From HXMU1420-13 sp965229525 (lineage in GTDB: Bacteria; Bacteroidota; Rhodothermia; Balneolales; Balneolaceae), in the NCBI GenBank assembly GCA_965229525.1, contig OZ245886.1:1860001-1924000 (forward strand): a DNA stretch of 64,000 nucleotides, read 5' to 3'. Under the pieces are notes generated by a model, which was not told the origin of the DNA, did not search any database, and was given only the letters and a program-made list of their open reading frames with translations. Shown here in pieces: positions 19,234-28,275 of this stretch (positions are counted from its first letter, which is position 1; every line of letters starts with the position of its first letter). Made by a program: the position numbers and the translations under genes.

Positions 19234-20433
19234 ATGAATCATTTTAAAAGATTGGGGGTCATGCTGATGATACTATCGGTTTGGCAGGTAGTTCCGAATC
19301 TGGACGCCTATGCCCAAGATTGCAATTTAGAAGGTGTAATATCAATCGATATACAATTAGACCCAACTTTAGAACAATCCCAGGTACTTGGACTTACAGC
19401 ACTTGGCATTGATAATAGGGGTTCAGGGCCACAACTCTTTTCTGGTACATTAAAGAATGAGACGGATGATAGATTAGATAATTTATATTTCGCATTTAGA
19501 ATCGAGGCTGCAACGGTGGGGGTAATTGCAGAAGTTGAACAGCAAGCAGCTTATCCATTTTCACTTGCCCCTCAGCAACTTGTATATGGAACTAACAATG
19601 ATATAGTAAACGAAAAAATCCCGGGTATTGATGAGGATATTCGTTTTAATGGTGGATTTACAATAGCCGGTGAGGATTTTATTGAAAGCCTGGGCGGATC
19701 TACAGAATTGCCTAATGATGTGTATTCTATTTATGGGTCTGTATCTCAAGTAACAAATGAATGTGGACGAGTTATTCTTGCAGAAGAAACTGTAACATTG
19801 GGTGGAGGTTCTACAGGTGCGGTTTTAGACGAACTTTCAATCACTTTAAGAACACCTGGCGCAGAAATTGGAACAAATTTTTCTATTAGCAATCAATATC
19901 CTCAGCTTAGTTGGGAAGGTGATGCAAGCGTAGACTACAGAGTTATTGTAGTTTCAGGTGATGCAGATCAAGATGTTCAAACTATGATTAATGATGCTAA
20001 GGGTAGTCCTTCAGATGGACCTCCGATAATCCCATTTGAATATCTTGATAGATTGGTATCAGGTACAAGTTTGCAGTATCCGACAAGTAATGCACAGGCT
20101 TTAACAGAAGGACGAACTTATTATTGGCAAGTATCAACAGAGGTATCTACGCTAAGTGGACCTGAAGAATACGTTTCTGATATATGGGCTTTTACCTTAA
20201 TTGATCCGTCTGATGGATCTGCGGTAGCTGCACAAGAGATAGATGAAGAGACTATTCAGGCAATAATAGCTTTGGTTGGATCTGAAATGTATACTACACT
20301 TTCGGAAGATGGATTCTTATTTGAAAGCATTCAATTTGATGGCCAATCATTTTCTGGAGTAACGGGGATACAAAAGTTAGCTGATATTTTACAGATGATT
20401 AACGATGGCGATATAATTGTAAATGATAATTAG
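19234..20433 (+). CDS. Secreted protein of unknown function (fibronectin-like segment)
   Basis: A 399-aa exported protein with a signal peptide ending D-A-Y-A-Q; I do not recognise a family for the N-terminal ~200 residues. The segment at about 225-330 (Y-P-Q-L-S-W-E-G...Y-Y-W-Q-V-S) resembles a fibronectin-type beta-sandwich. The acidic C-terminus may be a helical tail. A Shine-Dalgarno GAGGG lies before the ATG. It is the first gene of an apparent four-gene operon with the FecR-domain protein (seven bases to its likely start), the large barrel and the CHASE2 cyclase, so a role in that envelope-signalling unit is inferred. Confidence 0.7.
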   Translation: MNHFKRLGVMLMILSVWQVVPNLDAYAQDCNLEGVISIDIQLDPTLEQSQVLGLTALGIDNRGSGPQLFSGTLKNETDDRLDNLYFAFRIEAATVGVIAEVEQQAAYPFSLAPQQLVYGTNNDIVNEKIPGIDEDIRFNGGFTIAGEDFIESLGGSTELPNDVYSIYGSVSQVTNECGRVILAEETVTLGGGSTGAVLDELSITLRTPGAEIGTNFSISNQYPQLSWEGDASVDYRVIVVSGDADQDVQTMINDAKGSPSDGPPIIPFEYLDRLVSGTSLQYPTSNAQALTEGRTYYWQVSTEVSTLSGPEEYVSDIWAFTLIDPSDGSAVAAQEIDEETIQAIIALVGSEMYTTLSEDGFLFESIQFDGQSFSGVTGIQKLADILQMINDGDIIVNDN

Positions 20434-20440
20434 GTACAAC

Positions 20441-21190
20441 ATGAAGAAAATAACATCAATAGCAGTTTCATTGATATTAGTTCTGGTGGTTGGCTCTATG
20501 CTAGGTAGTGATTTTTATACCCCACCTATCGAAAATGAACAAGAACGGCCACTTGCAATCGTTCGAAGATTTAAACCAAATGTAGAATTAGCTTCTATAG
20601 ATCGTGAAACTTTCAATTTGAATCTAGAAGAGAATATCGGTGAGCAATTATTTAATGGAGATACATTATCTACAGATGAAGATGGTTATGCACTCGTAAT
20701 ATTCATGGATAATAGCATAGCAAAGGTAAAACCTACTTCCCAGTTAATCGTTCGAGGGCAAGAACAACCAAATTCCAGAAATACAACTAGACGTATTGAT
20801 TTAGATGAGGGGGAAATCTTTTTAGAAGTTGAACCTCAAGGATCTGGTAGTTTTGAAGTATCAACATCTCGATCTCTTGCTTCTGTAAAAGGGACAAGGT
20901 TTGGATCAACAGCTTTGGGGTATGTATGGGTAGAGGAAGGGCAGGTTGATGTAACGGCAACAAATTCTGGCGAAACAGTTTCACTATTCCAGCAAATGTA
21001 TGCCGAAGTTGATGAAACGGGTAACTCCATTGAGTCTGGAACATTAACCGAAGACGAAATTGAAAATCTTCAAGAAGGATACGATACATTGGATGAAGAT
21101 TTAATTGAAAGCGAAATTATTATTCGGTTCAGAGATGCTAATGGCCAAATTCGAGAATTAACAATTCCAATTTTCGAAAAAGGAAATTAA
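20441..21190 (+). CDS. FecR-domain periplasmic protein
   Basis: The frame opens at 20423, but the ATG at 20441 (M-K-K-I-T-S-I-A-V) gives a clean N-terminal signal or anchor, so it was chosen (249 aa). A FecR domain spans about 65-165: N-G-D-T-L-S-T-D-E-D-G-Y-A near its start, then D-E-G-E-I-F-L-E-V, S-V-K-G-T-R-F and V-E-E-G-Q-V-D-V. The C-terminal ~70 residues are acidic. Classical FecR proteins relay an outer-membrane receptor signal to an ECF sigma factor, but no sigma gene is present here. The neighbours are a barrel protein and an adenylate cyclase. Confidence 0.85.
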   Translation: MKKITSIAVSLILVLVVGSMLGSDFYTPPIENEQERPLAIVRRFKPNVELASIDRETFNLNLEENIGEQLFNGDTLSTDEDGYALVIFMDNSIAKVKPTSQLIVRGQEQPNSRNTTRRIDLDEGEIFLEVEPQGSGSFEVSTSRSLASVKGTRFGSTALGYVWVEEGQVDVTATNSGETVSLFQQMYAEVDETGNSIESGTLTEDEIENLQEGYDTLDEDLIESEIIIRFRDANGQIRELTIPIFEKGN

Positions 21191-21244
21191 TGTTTTTCTT
21201 TAGGTGCTTGGTTCAGCATCCGGCTATTACACAGAATTAGAATT

Positions 21245-23992
21245 ATGAATACTGGGGGAGTACGGGCCTTAGTTAGTATAACTTTGGTACTAATTTTTAC
21301 TCAATTAGGATTGGCGCAACTTACTGTTCAGCACCAACAACCCACTGTGCTTAATAGTAATGAACAGAATGTGTTGGAATTCTTTGTACCCGGTGTTAAT
21401 CCATTAGATATAGTTGATGCCTTACTATTCTATAGAAACGAAGGTGATATAAGCTATTCACAAATAGAGACTCCTTTTGTAAATGGTGTATTTCAAGTAG
21501 TAGTTGATTCAGATATTCTGGTTGGAACAAGTTTCGAATATTATTTTCAACTTTCTCTTGGTAGTCAAAGTCAGGATTTATTCTATCCAGATAATGTGCC
21601 ATCCGAAAACCCTCTCAAAGTTGATATTATTCAGGCAGAGGTGTTGTCAGAAAATTTGATAGAAATGAATAGACTTGATGGTGTGGATTATACCATCATT
21701 TCACCACAGCCTGGCGGGGGGCTTTCGCCAGATGACGCATTCATTGCAATTGCCTTGTATTACGATAATGCATCAATTCCTGATGGTAGATTTAAACTAT
21801 TTCTGAATGATCTTGATGTCACAAGCCAATCAGATACTAGTGATTATTTCATATCCTATGCACCAAAAGACTTAAGTCGCGGCAACTATGAAGTTCGCCT
21901 CGATTATATAACCGCAGATGAGGTTTTTAATATAGCAGACTGGAATTTTAGGATTGTTCGCCCTGGGCAGGCTACAACAGTTAGTTTAGTACCAAGTTTG
22001 ATTCCAACTGGAAGGCTGGAACTCACGGCAAGGAATCAGGTGATAGCGGGTGATATTAATAATGCGTATACCGCTCGATCAAGTATAAGCGGTGAATATG
22101 GAAAGTTTAAGTATAATCTGGGTGGTTTTTTAACTTCTCAGGAAGATCCAAGATTACAGCCACAAAACAGATATTCACTTAGAATGAATCTTGGCAAATG
22201 GTGGAAATTTGAAGCCGGTCATGTATTTCCTCAACTCAGTAAATTTACAATTGCAGGAAGAAGAATTTATGGTATAAATACATCCTTACATTTGTTGTGG
22301 GAGAATATCAATGTTCAATTTGTTTATGGCGAATTGAGTCGCAAAATTACGAATCAGTACACTTCAATAAACGAAGAGTTTGTTTATTTAGATTCTACAC
22401 AAACTACCATCGTTGATACAACATATACGTTAGGGTTAGAAACAGGGGGGAGAGGTACATTTAAAAGAAATATCATAGGAGGTAGAGTTGCGCTGGGTAA
22501 TCCAAGATTTTTCCAATTAGGTGTGCAGGCAATGAAAGTAGAAGATGACACAACTTCGATCTATAATGTTGTTGATTATTCTAATATTCTTGCCGGACCA
22601 ACTTCCTTGCTTAGCGGAGTGTCTATTGCGGGCCAACAGCGACTATCAGCTGCGCCAGAACTTTTACGAGTAGATGGGGGAGGGGTGAGACCTAAAGGTA
22701 ATATTGTTGCTGGGGTAGATTTGCGTTTTGCCTTTGATCAAAATCGGGTTCGTTTCCAAACTGAAACGGTTGCAAGTGCTTTAAATAATGATATATATGG
22801 GGGGCCTCTTACTGCTGAACGAGCCGAGGAATTAGGGTTCGATGATATCGATCAATCTGATCTGGACATCTTAACAGATATCGCTCAGATCATCATAATC
22901 AACGAAAATATTAACGTTCTGCCACTTAGGGTTACTGGGATTGGCTCTGATTCGACTGAAACAGAAATATTTTTTCCCACTGGAATCCTTGGTTCCAGCA
23001 CCGAGTTTGCTGTAGTCTATCCAAAAAATACCTTTAGATTACAATATCGGTGGGTTGGACCCGACTTTGTTTCTTTAGCAAATTCAACCATCAGAAAAGA
23101 TATCGCAGGATTCACGCTCCTTGACAGATTTAGACTATTTAATAATCAGATATACGTGACACTGGGTTATGAACGCCTGACTGATAATGTTACGGATTCA
23201 AAAGAAGCTACAACCGTCACTTCATCATTGCGTTCGAATTTAAGCTGGTACCCTGTTAATCAAAGATTGCCACGTATAAGTTTAGGTGTACGAGTTCGTA
23301 GTAGAGATAATGGTGTAAAGAGGTTTAATCCATTTGTTCCTACTTCTTTTGAATCAGCTGCCTTGCAAAATCTGGTTGTAAATAGCGAGGGTGATACACT
23401 GGTAACTCCAACCCCAAGAGTAAATGAGACGGTAAATTTAAATCTTTCAATTACACAACAAGTAGAACTACAAGGATCCGTCCATGATGCAACATTAACG
23501 GTAACAAATTTAAATACAACAGACGATGTTTTTGCCTTCGGAGATATTATTAACCGTTCATATGCATTAAATGTATCTTCAAGGTTTGTTTCTGCGCCTA
23601 TTAGAACACAATTGGGAATATCCAAGAATCAAACTGAGTCAGGCTCGGGTCAATTGGATATCGATATTTTTGGAATTTATGCAGGGGCAACCTATTTCTT
23701 AATGGATGGTGCACTTCGAGTAAATGGGCGTTTAGCTTACACATCAAATACTTCTGAATCTCGAACACTAGATATCGTATCTGGTGATGATGATTCCCTT
23801 CAAAACGATTACTATGTTCTTAGCCCCGCAAAAGATATCACAGAGTTCAATACCTATGTGCTGCTAGCTGGGGCTGAGTATAGACTTACAAGTAAACAAT
23901 CCTTGATATTCGATTCAAATTTTACAACCGTTTCTGGTGGCAGTGGTCTTAACGATCGTCTTGTTCAGCTCCGATATATTTACCGTTTCTAA
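21245..23992 (+). CDS. Large putative outer membrane beta-barrel protein of unknown family
   Basis: A 915-aa protein with a signal peptide (G-L-A-Q) and a ~220-residue N-terminal beta-rich part. A long C-terminal region of alternating amphipathic strands ends L-R-Y-I-Y-R-F; the terminal Phe is typical of outer-membrane barrels. I do not recognise a named family, and no TonB box or plug is evident. Its stop lies three bases before the CHASE2 cyclase gene and its start 54 bases after the FecR-domain gene. It may be the surface component that communicates with the FecR protein; that is inference from context. Confidence 0.75.
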   Translation: MNTGGVRALVSITLVLIFTQLGLAQLTVQHQQPTVLNSNEQNVLEFFVPGVNPLDIVDALLFYRNEGDISYSQIETPFVNGVFQVVVDSDILVGTSFEYYFQLSLGSQSQDLFYPDNVPSENPLKVDIIQAEVLSENLIEMNRLDGVDYTIISPQPGGGLSPDDAFIAIALYYDNASIPDGRFKLFLNDLDVTSQSDTSDYFISYAPKDLSRGNYEVRLDYITADEVFNIADWNFRIVRPGQATTVSLVPSLIPTGRLELTARNQVIAGDINNAYTARSSISGEYGKFKYNLGGFLTSQEDPRLQPQNRYSLRMNLGKWWKFEAGHVFPQLSKFTIAGRRIYGINTSLHLLWENINVQFVYGELSRKITNQYTSINEEFVYLDSTQTTIVDTTYTLGLETGGRGTFKRNIIGGRVALGNPRFFQLGVQAMKVEDDTTSIYNVVDYSNILAGPTSLLSGVSIAGQQRLSAAPELLRVDGGGVRPKGNIVAGVDLRFAFDQNRVRFQTETVASALNNDIYGGPLTAERAEELGFDDIDQSDLDILTDIAQIIIINENINVLPLRVTGIGSDSTETEIFFPTGILGSSTEFAVVYPKNTFRLQYRWVGPDFVSLANSTIRKDIAGFTLLDRFRLFNNQIYVTLGYERLTDNVTDSKEATTVTSSLRSNLSWYPVNQRLPRISLGVRVRSRDNGVKRFNPFVPTSFESAALQNLVVNSEGDTLVTPTPRVNETVNLNLSITQQVELQGSVHDATLTVTNLNTTDDVFAFGDIINRSYALNVSSRFVSAPIRTQLGISKNQTESGSGQLDIDIFGIYAGATYFLMDGALRVNGRLAYTSNTSESRTLDIVSGDDDSLQNDYYVLSPAKDITEFNTYVLLAGAEYRLTSKQSLIFDSNFTTVSGGSGLNDRLVQLRYIYRF

Positions 23993-23995
23993 ATC

Positions 23996-26167
23996 ATGGC
24001 GTCAAAAAAAAGCGGTAAAAAATCAATCTGGATTTATTTAATAATCGCATTGGTTTCTTTTGCTTTTTCTTTTTTGATAACGGTTACAGAAACAGTTAAC
24101 AAAGTTGAATTATCAATTCGCGATTCATTTTTTGAAATTCGTGGCCCTCTTTCAGTAGAAGATTCTCCGATAGTTCTCGTTGCGGTTAGCGAGGAAGCGG
24201 ATGCTGAAATTCCTGAAAAATGGCCATGGCCAACAAGTGTGCATGCCAAAATCGTTGAAAACTTGAATCGTGCCGGCGCAAGGGCAATACTGTTTGATAT
24301 TCTTTTTAGTCAACGAGATGAATTTAATCCAGCCAATGATACCCTATTCGCTGAAACTATTGCCAAATATGGAAACGTGATTTTAGCGGGCGAAATTGAA
24401 CAAATAGTTACACCCGATGGTATTGAAAGAGAACCTATTTTTCCAAACAGGGTATTACAGGATAAAAGTCCAAATCCTATTGGATTAGTAAGTACAAATC
24501 CATACATCGACGGTTTTGTTAGAACATATAGTTTTGGTAGAAATTATTTGGACAAGAGTTACTTGATGCTAGGCATCGAGGGGTTGAAAATATATGATAG
24601 CATCCCGGATTCTTTGGTAAGTCCGCTTGATCCAAATTCTACGGATCCGGAGTTTCATGTTGGTGATTATCACATTAAAAGAGAGAGTTTAAACTCATTC
24701 ATCATTAACTATTATGGTCCTGAAGGGTTGTTTCCTCAATACTCCTATGAGCTGGTAATTGATGATCCGGAATATACAACCGTGATGGAAGCAGAAGCAT
24801 TTGAAATGAATAATTTCGATGATCCCGACTTCGGAATTGGGTTACTTTATGATGAGGTTTTCAAAGACAAAATAGTAATTATTGGCTCAACTATGCCGGT
24901 ATTACAAGATTTCCATCCTACCCCGTTTTCCACCGCAGATTTTCCTCGACCCGGATTCGAAATTCATGCCCATGCCCTTCAAACAATTCTGGATGGAAAC
25001 TACATATCTCGTCAAAAGGATATTTTTCTGCTAATGTTTATGATTTTAACAGCATTGCTAGTTGTTTTATTCAATAGAAAGTTTGGTGCTGGATGGGGTT
25101 TTACTCTTACTATTATTGTGATGGCGGGTTACTATGGGATAGCTGTACAATCCTTTTTAACGGCACAAATATTTCTGAATGTTACCGGAGTATTGATCAC
25201 AGCTTTTTTTAGCCAGGTTACAACAGTGGGTTATGAATATGTAAATGAACAAAGAGAGAAGAGAAGAATAAAAGGCATGTTCTCATCCTATGTATCACCA
25301 ACGTTAGTAGATCAAATGATAGAGTCGGGTGAGGAGCCAAAATTAGGTGGTGAGGACACGTACATGACCGCCTTTTTTAGCGATATTGTATCATTTTCAA
25401 CGTTTTCAGAAAAACTAGAACCAAAGCAATTAGTTACTCTAATTAATGAATATCTCACAGCGATGACTGATATCATTAACGATCAGGGAGGGACCTTAGA
25501 TAAATTTATTGGGGATGCAATTGTAGCATTTTATGGGGCACCGGTTTATATCGAAGAACATGCACTCCGAGCTTGCATTTCGTCGCAGCTAATGGAAAAA
25601 AAATTGGCTGAATTGCGAATTAAATGGAAGAAAGATGGTACCTGGCCAGATATTGTTCATAATATGCAGCATAGAATGGGAATGAATACAGGTGAAATGG
25701 TAACTGGTAATATGGGGTCAGAACGCCGTTTTAACTATACTATGATGGGCGATAATGTAAATTTAGCCGCACGATGCGAAAGTGGGGCGAAGGCGTATAA
25801 TGTGTTCACCATGGTTACGGAATCCACAAAATTAGATGCCGAAAAACAAGGGGATGATTGTCTTTTTAGAAAGCTTGATACCATTGTAGTGAAAGGGAGA
25901 TCAACACCCGTTACGATGTATGAAATAGCAGCATTAAGAGCAGAAGCATCGCAGCAATTATTCGATTGTGTTGGACTGTATGAACAAGGTATGGATGCAT
26001 ATTTCAAGCAAGAATGGGATCAGGCATTGAGTTATTTTAATCAGTCACTTCCGCTAGAAGCACATCCAACTAATCCATCTCAAATTTTTATAGAACGCTG
26101 TGGCCTTATGAAGGCAAATCCACCTGGTAAAGACTGGAATGGGGTGTTTATAATGACTTCGAAATAA
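23996..26167 (+). CDS. CHASE2-domain class III adenylate cyclase
   Basis: Membrane-bound cyclase, 723 aa: TM helix at about 10-30, extracytoplasmic CHASE2 sensor (about 35-340), three further TM helices (about 345-430), class III cyclase domain (about 455-640) and a ~75-residue C-terminal tail. Metal-binding Asp463 (F-F-S-D-I-V) and Asp507 (F-I-G-D-A-I), purine-selecting Lys503 and Thr582, and transition-state Asn589 and Arg593 are all present, so it should be an active adenylate (class IIIb-like) cyclase making cAMP. It is the last gene of the FecR-barrel-cyclase operon. Confidence 0.93.
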   Translation: MASKKSGKKSIWIYLIIALVSFAFSFLITVTETVNKVELSIRDSFFEIRGPLSVEDSPIVLVAVSEEADAEIPEKWPWPTSVHAKIVENLNRAGARAILFDILFSQRDEFNPANDTLFAETIAKYGNVILAGEIEQIVTPDGIEREPIFPNRVLQDKSPNPIGLVSTNPYIDGFVRTYSFGRNYLDKSYLMLGIEGLKIYDSIPDSLVSPLDPNSTDPEFHVGDYHIKRESLNSFIINYYGPEGLFPQYSYELVIDDPEYTTVMEAEAFEMNNFDDPDFGIGLLYDEVFKDKIVIIGSTMPVLQDFHPTPFSTADFPRPGFEIHAHALQTILDGNYISRQKDIFLLMFMILTALLVVLFNRKFGAGWGFTLTIIVMAGYYGIAVQSFLTAQIFLNVTGVLITAFFSQVTTVGYEYVNEQREKRRIKGMFSSYVSPTLVDQMIESGEEPKLGGEDTYMTAFFSDIVSFSTFSEKLEPKQLVTLINEYLTAMTDIINDQGGTLDKFIGDAIVAFYGAPVYIEEHALRACISSQLMEKKLAELRIKWKKDGTWPDIVHNMQHRMGMNTGEMVTGNMGSERRFNYTMMGDNVNLAARCESGAKAYNVFTMVTESTKLDAEKQGDDCLFRKLDTIVVKGRSTPVTMYEIAALRAEASQQLFDCVGLYEQGMDAYFKQEWDQALSYFNQSLPLEAHPTNPSQIFIERCGLMKANPPGKDWNGVFIMTSK

Positions 26168-26208
26168 CTTGCCTCTTGGAGTTTTTTAGTCTTATCTTAA
26201 CTGTTCTA

Positions 26209-26306
26209 GGGCAAGTCCTATACAGTCAGCTCCCTTTGAACTCCGCCAGGACGGGAACGTAGCAACGGTAAATTGGTCGTAGCGACGTGATATAGGTCGC
26301 TTGCCC
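26209..26306 (+). ncRNA. ffs: Small bacterial signal recognition particle RNA (4.5S)
   Basis: A ~98-base hairpin RNA. The closing stem is GGGCAAG/CTTGCCC, extended by TCCTATA/TATAGG. The conserved SRP core motifs CTCCGCCAGGACGGGAAC and GTAGCAACGG, which form the asymmetric and symmetric loops binding Ffh, are clear. A T-run directly after the stem (26308-26313) serves as terminator. The exact 5' end is set by the stem. Confidence 0.95.
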
Positions 26307-26318
26307 GTTTTTTATTTT
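26307..26318 (+). terminator. T-run terminator of the SRP RNA
   Basis: A G followed by six T, then ATTTT, directly after the closing stem of the SRP RNA hairpin. It overlaps the 3' end of the convergent ypdA gene. Confidence 0.7.
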
Positions 26319-27268
26319 AACGAGCTCGCAATATGTTCAGCGATTTGATCGGCATGAACTCTTGAATTTTCAATAAAAAGCTTGCTCGTATCCATTCCAC
26401 CACAAACAACACCAGCCACATAAATACCAGCTCTGTTTGTTTCCAATGACTGATCATCATGAACCGGCATACACTTTTCATCTTCTGTAAGTTCAATACC
26501 CAGAGCTTCCATAAGTGTATAGTTTGGATGATATCCTGTCATCGCTAGTACAAAATCATTTTCGATAGTTATCTCGCCTTCAGGCGTGTTTAGTACTACT
26601 TCTTTTTCTCTGATCTCTGTTACTTCGGAATTGAAGTAAGCTTTAACCTCACCAAATTTTATTCGGTTTTCGATATCTGGTTTAACCCAGTATTTCACAG
26701 ATTTCTTTATCTCCCCATATCGAATTGCCATAGTTACATTAGCGTTTGCTCTAAAACATTCTAAGGCGACATCAACCCCAGAATTTCCGGCGCCAATTAC
26801 TAACACATTTTGCCATGCATAAGGATGAGGCTCGTCGTAATAGTGCTTCACTTTTGGGAGGTCTTCACCTGGGACATTCATCTTATTTGCAGTTCCATAA
26901 AACCCCGTTGCGATAACAATTTTCTTTGCCTGGTATGAATCTTTATCAGTTATTACCGTGAAATTTCCATCTTCTCCATCAATCTTTTGAACAGATTCAT
27001 ACAAATTGATCGGTAACTGATAATGCTCAGCGGCTCTTCTATAATATTCGAGTGCCTCGCTTCGAGTTGGTTTGGAACCATGTGAAATAAATGGAATATC
27101 TCCAATTTCCAGGCGGTCCGACGTAGAGAAAAACGTCATATTTGTTGGATAATGATAGAGCGAGTTAACAAGACATCCCCTTTCAATAATTTTAAAAGGA
27201 ATTTCTTTTCTCTTGAGTTGAATACCGGTTGCCAAACCGATTGGACCTGCACCAATAATTATAACCAT
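26312..27268 (-). CDS. ypdA: YpdA-family putative bacillithiol disulfide reductase
   Basis: FAD/NAD(P)H-dependent flavoprotein of 318 aa. An N-terminal Rossmann motif (I-I-I-G-A-G-P-I-G-L-A) binds FAD, and a second (V-I-G-A-G-N-S-G-V-D-V-A) at about 160 binds NADPH. The C-terminal A-G-I-Y-V-A-G-V segment positions FAD. There is no CxxC redox pair, unlike thioredoxin reductases, which matches YpdA. YpdA is implicated in keeping bacillithiol reduced, so the organism probably makes this thiol. It converges with the SRP RNA gene. Confidence 0.85.
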   Translation of the reverse strand: MVIIIGAGPIGLATGIQLKRKEIPFKIIERGCLVNSLYHYPTNMTFFSTSDRLEIGDIPFISHGSKPTRSEALEYYRRAAEHYQLPINLYESVQKIDGEDGNFTVITDKDSYQAKKIVIATGFYGTANKMNVPGEDLPKVKHYYDEPHPYAWQNVLVIGAGNSGVDVALECFRANANVTMAIRYGEIKKSVKYWVKPDIENRIKFGEVKAYFNSEVTEIREKEVVLNTPEGEITIENDFVLAMTGYHPNYTLMEALGIELTEDEKCMPVHDDQSLETNRAGIYVAGVVCGGMDTSKLFIENSRVHADQIAEHIASSLK

Positions 27269-27312
27269 AAGTTGAAGTTCGAATGAATAGCTTCAATAAA
27301 TATACGAGTCCA

Positions 27313-28272
27313 TTACTCGTTTAACCATGAAACAATGGTTTTTTCTAACCAGTTTCTTGCGTTTGAGATAAAACCAACATGCCCCCCGGATTTCGTAAAA
27401 ATTGACTCAATATTCTTGTTTTCTTCGATCACTTTAAAAGGGGCAAACTTAAGAGGGGTAAGAGTATCAGCTTTACTGTGAATGATTAAGAGCGGAGTTC
27501 TTACCTCGCCTAGAAAGTTTTTTGATGAACAGGACGAGTAATAATCAATCGCATCATTAAATCCATGAACAGGAGCTGTGACTACATCATCAAAATCAAA
27601 AACAGTTGTACCGTGAAAAGTGGGAAGTTCTGGGTACAAAGCTTTTTTTTGTGCAAGCTTCGTTTTTAATGTTCTCATGAATCGATATTCGTAGATACGA
27701 TTGAACCCTTTTTGGAGGTTATATGAGCCAAGTTCCAAATCATAGGGAGGGGAAATGGCGACAGCTTTGCTCACGGGATGATCACTTCCTAACTCCCCTA
27801 GAGATTTAATTAAAGCATTTCCACCCAGTGAAAATCCAGCAGCATAAATACTCGAATCGGGGAATTTTGTATCAATCCAATTGAAAAGGGTTTTGTAGTC
27901 TGAGGTTTCTCCCGAGTGATAAAATCTTTTTTGACGATTTATGCGTGATCCACATCCACGAAAATTCATCGCTACACATGAAAACCCAGCAGCATGCAAT
28001 TCAAACATTAAATTTCGGATATAAAACCGTTCTGAGTTTCCTTCTAACCCATGAAAAAGAGCTACAACTGGTTTTCCGGAATGGGTTTTTATTACATCAA
28101 GTTCGAGAAAATCGTCATCGGGAGTAGGAATTTCCACACGTTCGCAATTAACCGTTTTAACGGGCATAAATTGCGAAGAAACAACGGTATGAACATGGGA
28201 ATTAATCGCCCACCAGGCACTTTTGTATTGAAGTGCCGGGGACGATGTTTTATTAAAAGGCCCTTTGTTCAA
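27313..28272 (-). CDS. YheT-family alpha/beta hydrolase
   Basis: A 319-aa alpha/beta hydrolase. The oxyanion region H-G-L-E-G-N-S lies near 95; the nucleophile elbow A-G-F-S-L-G-G-N-A gives Ser near 147; an Asp (I-H-S-K-A-D-T) and a His (G-G-H-V-G-F) follow in the expected order near 270 and 300. The N-terminal W-W...H-V-H-T-V segment is typical of YheT-like hydrolases. Natural substrate is unknown. It lies 44 bases upstream of ypdA on the same strand and three bases downstream of the subtilase gene. Confidence 0.88.
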   Translation of the reverse strand: MNKGPFNKTSSPALQYKSAWWAINSHVHTVVSSQFMPVKTVNCERVEIPTPDDDFLELDVIKTHSGKPVVALFHGLEGNSERFYIRNLMFELHAAGFSCVAMNFRGCGSRINRQKRFYHSGETSDYKTLFNWIDTKFPDSSIYAAGFSLGGNALIKSLGELGSDHPVSKAVAISPPYDLELGSYNLQKGFNRIYEYRFMRTLKTKLAQKKALYPELPTFHGTTVFDFDDVVTAPVHGFNDAIDYYSSCSSKNFLGEVRTPLLIIHSKADTLTPLKFAPFKVIEENKNIESIFTKSGGHVGFISNARNWLEKTIVSWLNE

Positions 28273-28275
28273 TGA

